64,000 nt of DNA, taken from Pseudomonas sp. WJP1 (GTDB taxonomy: Bacteria > Pseudomonadota > Gammaproteobacteria > Pseudomonadales > Pseudomonadaceae). The position numbers and the translations under genes are program-made. Position 1 is the stretch's first letter. Each line of letters opens with the position of its first letter. Below the pieces are notes generated by a model. The model saw only the letters and a list, made by a program, of their open reading frames with translations, had not been told where the DNA came from and searched no databases. This document shows, in pieces, positions 1 through 8,877 of this stretch. The stretch covers positions 5,297,001-5,361,000 of the forward strand of contig NZ_CP110128.1 of NCBI RefSeq assembly GCF_028471945.1, given 5' to 3'.

Positions 1-1
1 G

Positions 2-1219
2 CATGGCAAGCAACTGATCAGCGTTGAAGACCTCAAGCACAAGGGTGAGCTGCACAGCGTGCAGAAGGCCATGGTCGAGTGCCACGGCTCGCAATGCGGG
101 TTCTGCACCCCTGGTTTCGTGATGTCGTTGTTTGCCCTGCAAAAGAACAGCGATGCACCGGATCAGCACAAGGCCCACGAAGCCCTGGCCGGCAACCTCT
201 GCCGCTGCACCGGTTATCGCCCAATCCTGGAAGCCGCCGAGCAGTCCTGCTGCGCTAAAAAGCCGGACCAGTTCGATGCCAACGAAACCCAGACCATTGC
301 CCGGCTCAAGGCCATTGCGCCGACCGCTATCGGCGAACTCAACAGCGGCGACAAGCGCTGCCTGGTGCCCCTGACCGTGGCCGACTTGGCCGACCTCTAC
401 GATGCTTACCCACAGGCCCGCCTGCTGGCCGGCGGCACTGACCTGGCGCTGGAAGTAACGCAGTTCCACCGCACGCTGCCGGTGATGATCTACGTCGGCA
501 ACGTCGCCGAAATGAAGCGTATCGACCGTTTCGACGACCGCCTGGAAATCGGCGCCGCCACCGCCCTCTCCGACTGCTACGAGGCCCTGAAGGCCGAGTA
601 CCCGGACTTCGGCGAACTGCTGCAGCGCTTCGCCTCATTGCAGATTCGCAACCAGGGCACCCTGGGTGGCAACATCGGCAACGCCTCGCCCATCGGTGAC
701 TCGCCTCCCCTGCTGATTGCCCTGGGCGCGCAGATTGTCCTGTGCAAGGGCGAGACCCGCCGCACCCTGGCCCTGGAAGATTACTTCATCGACTACCGCG
801 TCACCGCGCGCCAGGAAAGCGAGTTCATCGAGAAGATCATCGTGCCGCGTGCCAGCGTCGAACAGCTGTTCCGCGCCTACAAGGTCTCCAAGCGCCTGGA
901 CGATGACATTTCTGCCGTGTGCGCGGCATTCAACCTGCGCCTGGAAAACGGTGTGATCGCCGACGCCCGCGTGGCCTTCGGTGGCATGGCGGCCATTCCA
1001 AAACGCGCCAACAGTTGCGAAACCGCGTTGATCGGTTCGCCCTTCAACAGCGCCACCGTTGAACGCGCCTGCGCTGCCCTGGCCGAAGATTTCACACCGC
1101 TGTCGGACTTCCGCGCCAGCAAGGAATATCGCCTGCTCAGCGCGCAGAACCTGCTGCGCAAATACTTCATCGAACTGCAAACGCCGCACATCGAGACTCG
1201 GGTGACCGCTTATGTCTAA
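2..1219 (+). CDS. xdhA: Xanthine dehydrogenase small subunit (5' truncated by window edge)
   Basis: This subunit carries the iron-sulfur and FAD parts of the molybdenum enzyme that oxidises hypoxanthine and xanthine to urate. The reading frame is open from base 2, so the true start lies left of the window and about 405 residues are visible. The visible part begins inside the second 2Fe-2S domain, with the HGSQCGFCTPG and LCRCTGYRP cysteine motifs. A linker follows, then the FAD-binding domain (LAGGTDLALEV, GTLGGNIGNASP) and the C-terminal CO-dehydrogenase flavoprotein-like domain. The stop overlaps the start of xdhB by 8 bases, which indicates translational coupling in an xdhA-xdhB-xdhC-guaD operon. 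The missing N-terminus should hold the first plant-type 2Fe-2S cluster. Confidence 0.95.
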   Translation, partial: HGKQLISVEDLKHKGELHSVQKAMVECHGSQCGFCTPGFVMSLFALQKNSDAPDQHKAHEALAGNLCRCTGYRPILEAAEQSCCAKKPDQFDANETQTIARLKAIAPTAIGELNSGDKRCLVPLTVADLADLYDAYPQARLLAGGTDLALEVTQFHRTLPVMIYVGNVAEMKRIDRFDDRLEIGAATALSDCYEALKAEYPDFGELLQRFASLQIRNQGTLGGNIGNASPIGDSPPLLIALGAQIVLCKGETRRTLALEDYFIDYRVTARQESEFIEKIIVPRASVEQLFRAYKVSKRLDDDISAVCAAFNLRLENGVIADARVAFGGMAAIPKRANSCETALIGSPFNSATVERACAALAEDFTPLSDFRASKEYRLLSAQNLLRKYFIELQTPHIETRVTAYV

Positions 1220-3611
1220 CCATCACGCCGTAGAGAAGACCCAGGCCGAACTGGCTGAACTGTTCGCCAAGGACCTGACCACCGGTGTCGGCCGCAGCGT
1301 CAAGCACGACAGCGCCGCCAAGCATGTGTCCGGTGAAGCGCAGTACATCGACGATCGCCTGGAGTTTCCGAACCAGCTGCACGTGTACGCCCGCATGTCG
1401 GACCGCGCCCACGCCCGGATCATCAGCATCGACACCTCGCCCTGCTATGCCTTCGAAGGTGTGCGCATCGCCATTACCCACGAAGACGTGCCGGGCCTGA
1501 AGGACATTGGTCCGTTGCTGCCGGGCGATCCGCTGCTGGCGATCGATACCGTGCAGTTCGTCGGTCAACCGGTGGTGGCCGTCGCCGCCAAGGATCTGGA
1601 AACCGCACGCAAGGCGGCAATGGCCGCGATCATCGAATACGAAGACCTGGAGCCGGTGCTGGACGTGGTCGAAGCCCTGCGCAAGCGCCATTTTGTGCTC
1701 GACAGCCACACGCACCAGCGTGGCGATTCGGTCACGGCGCTGGCCACTGCCGAGCACCGCATTCAAGGCACCCTGCACATCGGCGGCCAGGAACACTTCT
1801 ACCTGGAAACCCAGATTTCCTCGGTGATGCCTACCGAAGATGGCGGCATGATCGTCTACTGCTCCACCCAGAACCCCACCGAAGTGCAGAAGCTGGTGGC
1901 CGAAGTGCTGGACGTGTCGATGAACAAGATCGTCGTTGACATGCGCCGCATGGGTGGCGGTTTTGGCGGCAAGGAAACCCAGGCAGCGAGCCCGGCGTGC
2001 CTCTGTGCAGTCATCGCGCACCTCACCGGCCAGCCAACCAAGATGCGCCTGCCGCGCGTCGAAGACATGCTGATGACCGGCAAGCGTCACCCGTTCTATG
2101 TCGAATACGACGTGGGCTTCGACAGCACCGGCCGCCTGCACGGCATCAACCTGGAACTGGCCGGCAACTGCGGCTGTTCGCCTGACCTGTCGGCGTCGAT
2201 CGTCGACCGCGCGATGTTCCACTCGGACAACTCGTATTACCTGGGCGACGCGACCGTCAACGGTCATCGCTGCAAGACCAACACCGCGTCGAATACCGCC
2301 TACCGTGGTTTCGGTGGCCCGCAAGGCATGGTCGCCATCGAAGAAGTGATGGACGCCATCGCCCGGCATCTGGCCCTCGATCCACTGGCGGTGCGCAAGG
2401 CCAACTACTACGGCAAGACCGAGCGCAACGTTACCCATTACTATCAGACCGTCGAGCACAACATGCTCGAGGAGATGACCGCCGAACTGGAAGAAAGCTG
2501 CCAGTACGCCGAGCGCCGCGAAGCGATCCGTCGCTACAACGCCAACAGCCCGATCCTGAAAAAGGGCCTGGCGCTGACCCCGGTGAAATTCGGCATTTCC
2601 TTCACCGCCAGCTTCCTCAACCAGGCCGGTGCCCTGGTACACGTCTACACCGACGGCAGCATCCACCTCAACCACGGCGGCACCGAGATGGGCCAGGGCC
2701 TGAACACCAAGGTCGCGCAGGTCGTGGCCGAGGTGTTCCAGGTGGAAATGGACCGCGTGCAGATCACCGCGACCAACACCGACAAGGTGCCGAACACCTC
2801 GCCGACAGCCGCTTCCAGCGGTGCCGATCTGAACGGTAAAGCCGCGCAGAACGCCGCGGAAACCATCAAGAAACGCCTGGTCGAATTCGCCGCACGGCAA
2901 TACAAGGTCAGCGAAGAAGACGTGGAGTTCCACAACGGCCACGTGCGGGTTCGCGATCACATCCTGACCTTCGAAGCACTGATCCAGCAGGCCTACTTCG
3001 CCCAGGTATCACTGTCGAGCACCGGGTTCTACAAGACCCCGAAAATCTACTACGACCGCAGCCAGGCCCGCGGACGTCCGTTCTACTACTTCGCCTTCGG
3101 TGCTGCCTGCTGCGAGGTGATCATCGACACCCTGACCGGCGAGTACAAAATGCTGCGCACCGACATCCTCCACGACGTCGGCGCCTCGCTGAACCCGGCC
3201 ATCGACATCGGCCAGGTCGAGGGTGGTTTCATCCAGGGCATGGGTTGGCTGACCATGGAAGAGTTGGTGTGGAACAACAAGGGCAAGCTGATGACCAACG
3301 GCCCGGCCAGCTACAAGATCCCGGCCGTGGCGGACATGCCGCTGGACCTGCGGGTGAAGTTGGTGGAAAACCGCAAGAACCCGGAAGACACGGTGTTCCA
3401 TTCCAAGGCCGTGGGCGAGCCGCCGTTCATGCTCGGTATCGCCGCCTGGTGCGCGATCAAGGACGCAGTGGCCAGCCTGGGCGACTACAAGCATCAACCG
3501 AAAATCGACGCACCGGCGACCCCGGAGCGGGTGTTGTGGGGCTGTGAGCAGATGCGCCAGTTGAAGGTGGCGAAGGCCGTTGAAGCCGAAACCGAGTTGG
3601 CTTCGCTCTAA
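1212..3611 (+). CDS. xdhB: Xanthine dehydrogenase large (molybdopterin) subunit
   Basis: This 799-residue subunit has the length expected of bacterial XdhB. It binds the molybdopterin cofactor and holds the active site that hydroxylates hypoxanthine and xanthine. The N-terminal a/b hammerhead domain (SVKHDSAAKHVSGEAQYIDD) is followed by molybdopterin-binding domains with the MGGGFGGKET glycine motif. Near the C-terminus AVGEPPFMLG contains the glutamate that acts as catalytic base in this family. The ATG overlaps the end of xdhA. A REP pair separates it from xdhC, so xdhC may be expressed at a different level although it lies on the same strand. Confidence 0.97.
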   Translation: MSNHHAVEKTQAELAELFAKDLTTGVGRSVKHDSAAKHVSGEAQYIDDRLEFPNQLHVYARMSDRAHARIISIDTSPCYAFEGVRIAITHEDVPGLKDIGPLLPGDPLLAIDTVQFVGQPVVAVAAKDLETARKAAMAAIIEYEDLEPVLDVVEALRKRHFVLDSHTHQRGDSVTALATAEHRIQGTLHIGGQEHFYLETQISSVMPTEDGGMIVYCSTQNPTEVQKLVAEVLDVSMNKIVVDMRRMGGGFGGKETQAASPACLCAVIAHLTGQPTKMRLPRVEDMLMTGKRHPFYVEYDVGFDSTGRLHGINLELAGNCGCSPDLSASIVDRAMFHSDNSYYLGDATVNGHRCKTNTASNTAYRGFGGPQGMVAIEEVMDAIARHLALDPLAVRKANYYGKTERNVTHYYQTVEHNMLEEMTAELEESCQYAERREAIRRYNANSPILKKGLALTPVKFGISFTASFLNQAGALVHVYTDGSIHLNHGGTEMGQGLNTKVAQVVAEVFQVEMDRVQITATNTDKVPNTSPTAASSGADLNGKAAQNAAETIKKRLVEFAARQYKVSEEDVEFHNGHVRVRDHILTFEALIQQAYFAQVSLSSTGFYKTPKIYYDRSQARGRPFYYFAFGAACCEVIIDTLTGEYKMLRTDILHDVGASLNPAIDIGQVEGGFIQGMGWLTMEELVWNNKGKLMTNGPASYKIPAVADMPLDLRVKLVENRKNPEDTVFHSKAVGEPPFMLGIAAWCAIKDAVASLGDYKHQPKIDAPATPERVLWGCEQMRQLKVAKAVEAETELASL

Positions 3612-3626
3612 GATCGAGGTGCGCCT

Positions 3627-3692
3627 ATCGCGAGCAGGCTCACTCCTACATGGGAATGCATTCCAAAAGTAGGAGTGAGCCCTGCTCGCGAT
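3627..3692. repeat. REP doublet (REPIN-like), xdhB-xdhC spacer
   Basis: Two inverted copies of the pseudomonad REP (ATCGCGAGCAGGCTCACTCC and its complement GGAGTGAGCCCTGCTCGCGA) are separated by about 18 bases. The copies differ by one inserted C. The pair can fold into a large hairpin in the middle of the operon and may modulate mRNA stability. Confidence 0.85.
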
Positions 3693-3728
3693 GAGGCCAG
3701 ACAAGACAATAAAGATGTCGAGGTGAAC

Positions 3729-4589
3729 ATGTACAACTGGATCGACGCCCTCGCCGACCTGCAGAACCAGGGTGAACCCTGCGTGCTGGTGACCATCATC
3801 GAAGAGCTCGGCTCGACGCCGCGCAATGCCGGCTCGAAGATGGTCATCAGCGCCAACCAGACCTTCGACACCATCGGTGGCGGACACCTGGAATACAAAG
3901 CCATGCAGATCGCCCGCGAGATGCTCGCCAGCGGCAAGCAGGACACCCATCTTGAACGCTTCAGCCTCGGCGCCAGCCTGGGCCAGTGCTGCGGTGGTGC
4001 GACCGTGCTGCTGTTCGAACCGATGGGCCAGGTCCAGGCGCAGATCGCCGTGTTTGGCGCCGGCCACGTCGGCCGCGCGCTGGTTCCGCTGCTGGCCAGC
4101 CTGCCCTGCCGGGTGCGCTGGATCGACTCGCGGGAAGACGAATTCCCGGAACAGATTCCCCATGGCGTGCGCAAGATCGTCAGCGAAGAACCGGTGGATG
4201 AAATCGACGACCTGCCCGCCGGCAGCTACTGCATCGTCATGACCCACAACCATCAGCTCGACCTCGAACTCACCGCCGCGATTCTCAAGCGCAACGACTT
4301 CGCCTATTTCGGCCTGATCGGTTCGAAGACCAAGCGCGTGAAGTTCGAACACCGCCTACGCGACCGCGGCTTCGACAGCAGCGTCGTGCAACGCATGCGC
4401 TGCCCGATGGGCATCGGCGAAGTCAAAGGCAAGTTGCCTGTGGAAATCGCCATCTCCATCGCCGGCGAGATCATCGCCACCTATAACGCCAATTTCGGCC
4501 AGCAAACGTCGTCCCGCGCCGAACCGATTGCCAAACTGCTGCCCGCTTCACGCCGCAGTCAGGCCGCAAACCTGAAAGCCTCAAATTGA
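3729..4589 (+). CDS. xdhC: Xanthine dehydrogenase accessory protein XdhC
   Basis: XdhC family proteins bind molybdenum cofactor, pass it to the sulfuration machinery and insert it into XdhB. The start chosen is the ATG preceded by GAGGTG, which gives 286 residues. The frame is open further upstream, but through the REP. The N-terminal XdhC domain shows LVTIIEELGSTPRNAG, GGGHLEY and LGQCCGG with paired cysteines. A C-terminal Rossmann fold follows with AVFGAGHVGRAL and YFGLIGSKTKRVKFE. It sits between xdhB and guaD, 8 bases before the guaD start. The context fits cofactor insertion for the preceding subunits. Confidence 0.95.
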   Translation: MYNWIDALADLQNQGEPCVLVTIIEELGSTPRNAGSKMVISANQTFDTIGGGHLEYKAMQIAREMLASGKQDTHLERFSLGASLGQCCGGATVLLFEPMGQVQAQIAVFGAGHVGRALVPLLASLPCRVRWIDSREDEFPEQIPHGVRKIVSEEPVDEIDDLPAGSYCIVMTHNHQLDLELTAAILKRNDFAYFGLIGSKTKRVKFEHRLRDRGFDSSVVQRMRCPMGIGEVKGKLPVEIAISIAGEIIATYNANFGQQTSSRAEPIAKLLPASRRSQAANLKASN

Positions 4590-4597
4590 GAACTGAC

Positions 4598-5902
4598 ATG
4601 CCTCTGACTCGCAAAGCTTACCGCGCCGCCATCCTGCACAGCATTGCCGACCCTGCCGAAGTGGGTATCGAAGCCTCCTACGAGTACTTCGAAGACGGCC
4701 TGCTGGTGGTCGACAACGGAAAAATCAGCGCCCTCGGCCACGCCAGTGAATTGCTGCCAACCCTGCCCGCCGATATCGATATCACCCATTACCAGGATGC
4801 GCTGATCACTCCCGGCTTCATCGATACCCACATCCACCTGCCGCAAACCGGCATGGTCGGCGCCTATGGCGAGCAACTGCTGGACTGGCTCAACACCTAC
4901 ACCTTCCCCTGTGAAAGCCAGTTCGCCGACAAGGGCCACGCTGACCAGGTGGCGGACATTTTCATCAAGGAACTGCTGCGCAACGGCACCACCACCGCGC
5001 TGGTGTTCGGCAGCGTGCACCCGCAATCGGTGAACTCGTTCTTCGAGGCCGCCGAGCAGCTGGACCTGCGCATGATCGCCGGCAAGGTGATGATGGACCG
5101 CAACGCTCCGGACTACCTGACCGACACCGCCGAATCCAGCTACCTGGAAAGCAAGGCGCTGATCGAGCGCTGGCACGGCAAGGGTCGCCTGCACTATGCC
5201 GTCACCCCGCGTTTTGCCCCGACCAGCACCCCGGAACAGTTGACCCTGGCCGGCCAGTTGCTGACCGAATACCCGGATCTGTACATGCAGACCCACATCA
5301 GTGAAAACCTCAAGGAAATCGAGTGGGTCAAGGAACTGTTCCCGGAGCGCAAAGGCTACCTGGATGTATACGACCACTACCAGTTGCTCGGCGAGCGGTC
5401 GGTCTTCGCCCACGGTGTGCACCTGTGCGATGACGAATGCGCGCGACTGGCAGAAACCGGTTCGGCCATCTCGTTCTGCCCGACGTCGAACTTCTTCCTC
5501 GGCAGCGGCCTGTTCAACCTGCCGATGGCCGAGAAACACAAACTCAATGTCGGCATCGGCACCGATGTGGGCGGCGGCACCAGTTTCTCGCTGCTGCAAA
5601 CGCTGAACGAAGCGTACAAGGTCATGCAGCTGCAAGGCGCACGCCTGAGCCCGTTCAAGTCGCTGTACCTGGCCACCCTCGGCGGCGCCCGTGCGCTGCG
5701 CCTGGAAGACAAGATCGGCAACCTGCAGCCGGGCACCGACGCCGACTTCCTGGTACTCGACTACAACGCCACCCCGTTGCTGGGCTACCGCCTGCAGCAG
5801 GCCAATAACATTGCCGAGACGTTGTTTGTGTTGATGACGCTGGGGGATGACCGGACTGTGCTGCAGACTTATGCGGCGGGGAATCTGGTGCATCAGCGGT
5901 AA
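4598..5902 (+). CDS. guaD: Guanine deaminase
   Basis: This enzyme hydrolyses guanine to xanthine and ammonia and so feeds the xanthine dehydrogenase encoded just upstream. The product is 434 residues, the normal length. Amidohydrolase-superfamily metal ligands are visible: FIDTHIHLPQTG (HxH), QTHISEN, FAHGVHL and GTDVGGGTS (catalytic Asp). The ATG at 4598 gives MPLTRKAYRAAILHS, typical for pseudomonad GuaD. It is the last gene of the operon and is followed by an intrinsic terminator. Confidence 0.96.
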   Translation: MPLTRKAYRAAILHSIADPAEVGIEASYEYFEDGLLVVDNGKISALGHASELLPTLPADIDITHYQDALITPGFIDTHIHLPQTGMVGAYGEQLLDWLNTYTFPCESQFADKGHADQVADIFIKELLRNGTTTALVFGSVHPQSVNSFFEAAEQLDLRMIAGKVMMDRNAPDYLTDTAESSYLESKALIERWHGKGRLHYAVTPRFAPTSTPEQLTLAGQLLTEYPDLYMQTHISENLKEIEWVKELFPERKGYLDVYDHYQLLGERSVFAHGVHLCDDECARLAETGSAISFCPTSNFFLGSGLFNLPMAEKHKLNVGIGTDVGGGTSFSLLQTLNEAYKVMQLQGARLSPFKSLYLATLGGARALRLEDKIGNLQPGTDADFLVLDYNATPLLGYRLQQANNIAETLFVLMTLGDDRTVLQTYAAGNLVHQR

Positions 5903-5916
5903 TTTTTTCAGGCATA

Positions 5917-5953
5917 AAAAATCCCCCGTCGCTGTGCAGCCCGGGGGATTTTT
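5917..5953 (+). terminator. Rho-independent terminator of the xdh-guaD operon
   Basis: A stem of AAAAATCCCCCG with CGGGGGATTTTT closes a 13-base loop and ends in a T run, 14 bases after the guaD stop. The A/T flanks make it potentially bidirectional, but the next gene ends about 130 bases away. Confidence 0.85.
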
Positions 5954-5971
5954 ATTGCCTATGCGATCGCT

Positions 5972-6063
5972 ATCGCGAGCAGGCTCGCTCCCACAGTTGA
6001 TCTTCAGTGATCACAGAATTTGCGTTCAACACAAAACCTGTGGGAGCCAGCCTGCTGGCGATA
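5972..6063. repeat. REP pair between guaD and the GntR gene
   Basis: A left copy of the form ATCGCGAGCAGGCTCGCTCC and a right inverted copy of the other subtype (CTGTGGGAGCCAGCCTGCTG) flank a unique spacer. They lie between convergent gene ends, the usual REP position. Confidence 0.8.
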
Positions 6064-6079
6064 GGCGCGACGCGGTCTA

Positions 6080-6844
6080 TCAGATTTTCGCTGGCGAACG
6101 CCCAGGCTTCTTGGTCTGCAGCAAATGCGAGAACACCGCGTGCAAATCATCCGACGCACTTTCTTCATCGAGATTGAGTTTGCTGTCGATGTGATCCATG
6201 TGGTGCATCATCAGGTTCACCGCCAGCTCAGCATCGCGCTTTTCAATGGCGTCGATCAACTGGGTGTGCTCGTCGTAGGAGCAGTGCGAGCGGTTACCGC
6301 TTTCGTACTGGGCGATGATCAGCGAAGTCTGGGACACCAGGCTGCGCTGGAAGCTGATCAGCGGGGCGTTTTTCGCCGCCTCGGCCAGTTTCAGGTGGAA
6401 TTCGCCCGACAGGCGAATGCCGGCACCGCGGTCGCCACGGGAGAAGCTGTCACGCTCGTCGTTGACCATCTGCCGCAATTCGGCAATTTGCTCGGCGGTG
6501 GCATGTTGCACCGCCAATTCAGTGATCGCACGCTCCACCAGACGCCGGGCCATGAACACCTGGCGCGCCTCTTCGACGCTCGGGCTGGCAACCACGGCGC
6601 CGCGATTCGGACGCAGCAATACCACGCCTTCATGGGCCAGGCGCGACAGCGCGCGGCGAATGATGGTGCGGCTGACCCCGAAAATTTCCCCCAGCGCTTC
6701 TTCGCTCAACTTGGTGCCGGGCGCCAGGCGCTGTTCGAGGATGGCCTCGAAGATATGCGCGTAGACAATATCGTCCTGGGTTCCGCTGCGGCCGGCTTTG
6801 CCTGCTCGCGGCTGTTTCTTTAGGGGTTGCAACTGTTCGTTCAT
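6080..6844 (-). CDS. GntR/FadR-type (FCD) transcriptional regulator
   Basis: This is a DNA-binding regulator with an N-terminal winged helix-turn-helix (EALGEIFGVSRTIIRRALSRLAHEGVV, about residues 55-85) and a C-terminal all-helical FCD ligand domain. The start chosen is the ATG giving MNEQLQPLKKQPRAG (254 residues, usual for the family). A longer frame extends upstream but would run through the promoter region shared with the divergent transporter. Its place beside xdh-guaD and divergent from a BenE-type transporter suggests local control of purine or related nitrogen use; that is inference. A TTGT-ACAA box in the divergent spacer is a candidate operator. Confidence 0.88.
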   Translation of the reverse strand: MNEQLQPLKKQPRAGKAGRSGTQDDIVYAHIFEAILEQRLAPGTKLSEEALGEIFGVSRTIIRRALSRLAHEGVVLLRPNRGAVVASPSVEEARQVFMARRLVERAITELAVQHATAEQIAELRQMVNDERDSFSRGDRGAGIRLSGEFHLKLAEAAKNAPLISFQRSLVSQTSLIIAQYESGNRSHCSYDEHTQLIDAIEKRDAELAVNLMMHHMDHIDSKLNLDEESASDDLHAVFSHLLQTKKPGRSPAKI

Positions 6845-6936
6845 GGGCACTCGAGTCGGGAGAACTGCGGCGAATTGACGGTGACTGTAATACGGCACAG
6901 TGGGTCGCTGGCAAGTATCGCGTAAAAAACACTGCG

Positions 6937-6948
6937 ATTGTACACAAT
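6937..6948. promoter_or_regulatory. Candidate GntR operator (ATTGTACACAAT)
   Basis: TTGT and ACAA half-sites in inverted orientation flank a two-base centre, between the divergent GntR gene and the BenE-family transporter gene. The form is typical of FCD-type GntR operators. No promoter was assigned with certainty. Confidence 0.45.
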
Positions 6949-7067
6949 GGTTAGTGCCAACACGACTGTACGGCTGTTTGTCACTTCCGCTGTATCGCAA
7001 CGATCCATTACGTTTGAGTTTAGGCTTTAAAGCAGAATCCGCCGCCTGAACAAGGAACACCGCTGTC

Positions 7068-8258
7068 ATGACAGACGCCACGCACACGCAACTGCGCCCC
7101 TTGGCCGACACTTCGCCGTCGGCCATCGTCGCCGGGTTCATCGCCATGATGACCGGCTACACCAGTTCCCTGGTGCTGATGTTCCAGGCCGGGCAAGCGG
7201 CCGGGCTGACCAGCGGGCAGATTTCGTCGTGGATCTGGGCGATTTCCATCGGCATGGCGGTGTGCTCGATCGGCCTGTCGTTGCGCTATCGCACCCCCAT
7301 CACCATCGCCTGGTCCACCCCGGGCGCGGCCTTGCTGATCACAAGCCTGGGTGGCGTGACCTACGGCGAAGCCATCGGTGCCTATATCACCTGCGCGGTG
7401 CTGGTGACCATTTGCGGGCTGACTGGCAGTTTCGAACGCCTGGTGAAAAAGATTCCCGCGTCCCTGGCGGCAGCGTTGCTGGCGGGGATCCTGTTCAAGA
7501 TCGGCAGCGAGATTTTCGTCGCGGCCCAGCACCGCACCGCGCTGGTGCTGGGCATGTTCCTGACCTACCTGGTGGTCAAGCGCCTGTCGCCGCGCTACGC
7601 CGTGCTGGGCGCCTTGCTGATCGGCACGGCCTTGTCCGGCGTCATGGGGCTGCTGGACTTCAGCGCGTTCCACCTGGAAGTGGCCACGCCTGTGTGGACC
7701 ACTCCGCATTTCTCCCTCGCCGCGACCATCAGCATCGGCATCCCGTTGTTCGTGGTGGCGATGACTTCGCAAAACATGCCGGGCATCGCCGTGCTACGCG
7801 CCGACGGCTACAACGTGCCGGCCTCGCCGCTGATCACCACCACCGGCATCGCCTCGTTGTTGCTGGCGCCATTTGGTTCCCACGGGATCAACCTGGCAGC
7901 CATCAGCGCGGCGATCTGCACCGGGCCACATGCCCATGAAGATCGCAACAAACGCTACACGGCGGCGGTCTGGTGCGGGATTTTCTATGGCATCGCCGGA
8001 GTGTTCGGCGCGACGCTGGCAGCGTTGTTTGCCGCACTGCCCAAGGAGCTGGTGCTGTCGATTGCTGCACTGGCGTTGTTCGGTTCGATCATCAACGGCT
8101 TGAGCATCGCCATGAGCGAAGCGAAGGAGCGTGAAGCGGCGCTGATCACCTTCATGGTCACGGCATCGGGGTTGACGCTGTTTTCCATCGGTTCGGCGTT
8201 CTGGGGGATTGTGGCGGGGGTTGTGACGCTGGTGATTCTGAATTGGGGTAAACGTTAA
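7068..8258 (+). CDS. BenE-family benzoate/H+ symporter-like transporter
   Basis: This 396-residue inner-membrane protein has about 11-12 hydrophobic segments, and the sequence is typical of the BenE family (IVAGFIAMMTGYTSSLVLMFQA, TPGAALLITSLGG, TSQNMPGIAVLRADGYN). BenE is described as a benzoate-proton symporter and belongs to a larger fold shared with purine and uracil carriers. There are no benzoate genes in the window, and the gene stands beside purine catabolism genes and a GntR regulator, so the real substrate is open. It is transcribed divergently from the GntR gene and ends at a strong bidirectional terminator. Confidence 0.85.
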   Translation: MTDATHTQLRPLADTSPSAIVAGFIAMMTGYTSSLVLMFQAGQAAGLTSGQISSWIWAISIGMAVCSIGLSLRYRTPITIAWSTPGAALLITSLGGVTYGEAIGAYITCAVLVTICGLTGSFERLVKKIPASLAAALLAGILFKIGSEIFVAAQHRTALVLGMFLTYLVVKRLSPRYAVLGALLIGTALSGVMGLLDFSAFHLEVATPVWTTPHFSLAATISIGIPLFVVAMTSQNMPGIAVLRADGYNVPASPLITTTGIASLLLAPFGSHGINLAAISAAICTGPHAHEDRNKRYTAAVWCGIFYGIAGVFGATLAALFAALPKELVLSIAALALFGSIINGLSIAMSEAKEREAALITFMVTASGLTLFSIGSAFWGIVAGVVTLVILNWGKR

Positions 8259-8262
8259 TATC

Positions 8263-8295
8263 AAAAAAACGGCGACCCTCGGGTCGCCGTTTTTT
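8263..8295. terminator. Bidirectional intrinsic terminator
   Basis: AAAAAACGGCGACCC pairs with GGGTCGCCGTTTTTT around a 2-3 base loop, with A and T runs on both sides. It serves the convergent transporter gene and yggL. Confidence 0.9.
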
Positions 8296-8301
8296 AGAAC
8301 A

Positions 8302-8646
8302 TCAAGCTACCGGATTGATCGGCTTTTCCGGGTACCAGACGTCCAGCAGCGGGCTGACTTCAACGCTGGTCAGCTCGGTGCGGCCTTTGAGCCAGGCTTC
8401 AACGGCAGCGCGTTGTTCAGCGCTGACCGAGCCACGCTTGATCAGGCAAACCAGACCGTAGTCATCACCGCCGACATAGCCCAGACCGTTGGCTTCCATG
8501 GCTTCTTTGAGGAACGCCTCGAGGAAGGCATCAATGGCTTCTTCGGACAGATCTTCCTTGAAATCCAGGTTCAGTTCGAAACCCAGCTCTTGAAATTCAT
8601 CGACGCACAGTTTTTTGCGCAGACGCTGGGAACGGTTAGTCGCCAT
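8302..8646 (-). CDS. yggL: YggL family 50S ribosome-binding protein
   Basis: This is a 114-residue protein of the YggL (DUF469) family, starting MATNRSQRLRKKLCVDEFQELGF. It has the conserved basic N-terminus, an acidic middle (SEEAIDAFLEAFLKEA) and a GYVGGDDYGLVC core. E. coli YggL binds the 50S subunit and is thought to modulate ribosome assembly or activity; its exact function is unclear. It is a single gene with its own promoter, converging on the BenE-type gene at a shared terminator. Confidence 0.92.
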   Translation of the reverse strand: MATNRSQRLRKKLCVDEFQELGFELNLDFKEDLSEEAIDAFLEAFLKEAMEANGLGYVGGDDYGLVCLIKRGSVSAEQRAAVEAWLKGRTELTSVEVSPLLDVWYPEKPINPVA

Positions 8647-8877
8647 TGGAACAATCCTCTTAAGTAATAACGGGCCGCACTTTAGCAGTTTAAGCCGCCA
8701 ATTGCCCGACTCTCTGGGCCGCCACGCCTACCGTCGGTAAAAAATAGCCGATTGGAAGGCCCTGTACGGCACACGCTGTAGCACCTTGGGGCATAATGCC
8801 GACACTTTCATGACCACTGAGGGAAATTATCTCCATGCCCTCGTCTTTTTCCCCCTCGGCTGTAGGGTTTTATCTAC

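Noticed and set aside
1167..2960. 597-codon minus-strand frame opposite xdhB
   Set aside because: Antisense shadow; xdhB is complete and has all family motifs.
6845..7147. N-terminal extension of the GntR protein by 101 codons
   Set aside because: It would overlap the divergent transporter start and the operator region, and the sequence is not GntR-like before MNEQLQPLKK.
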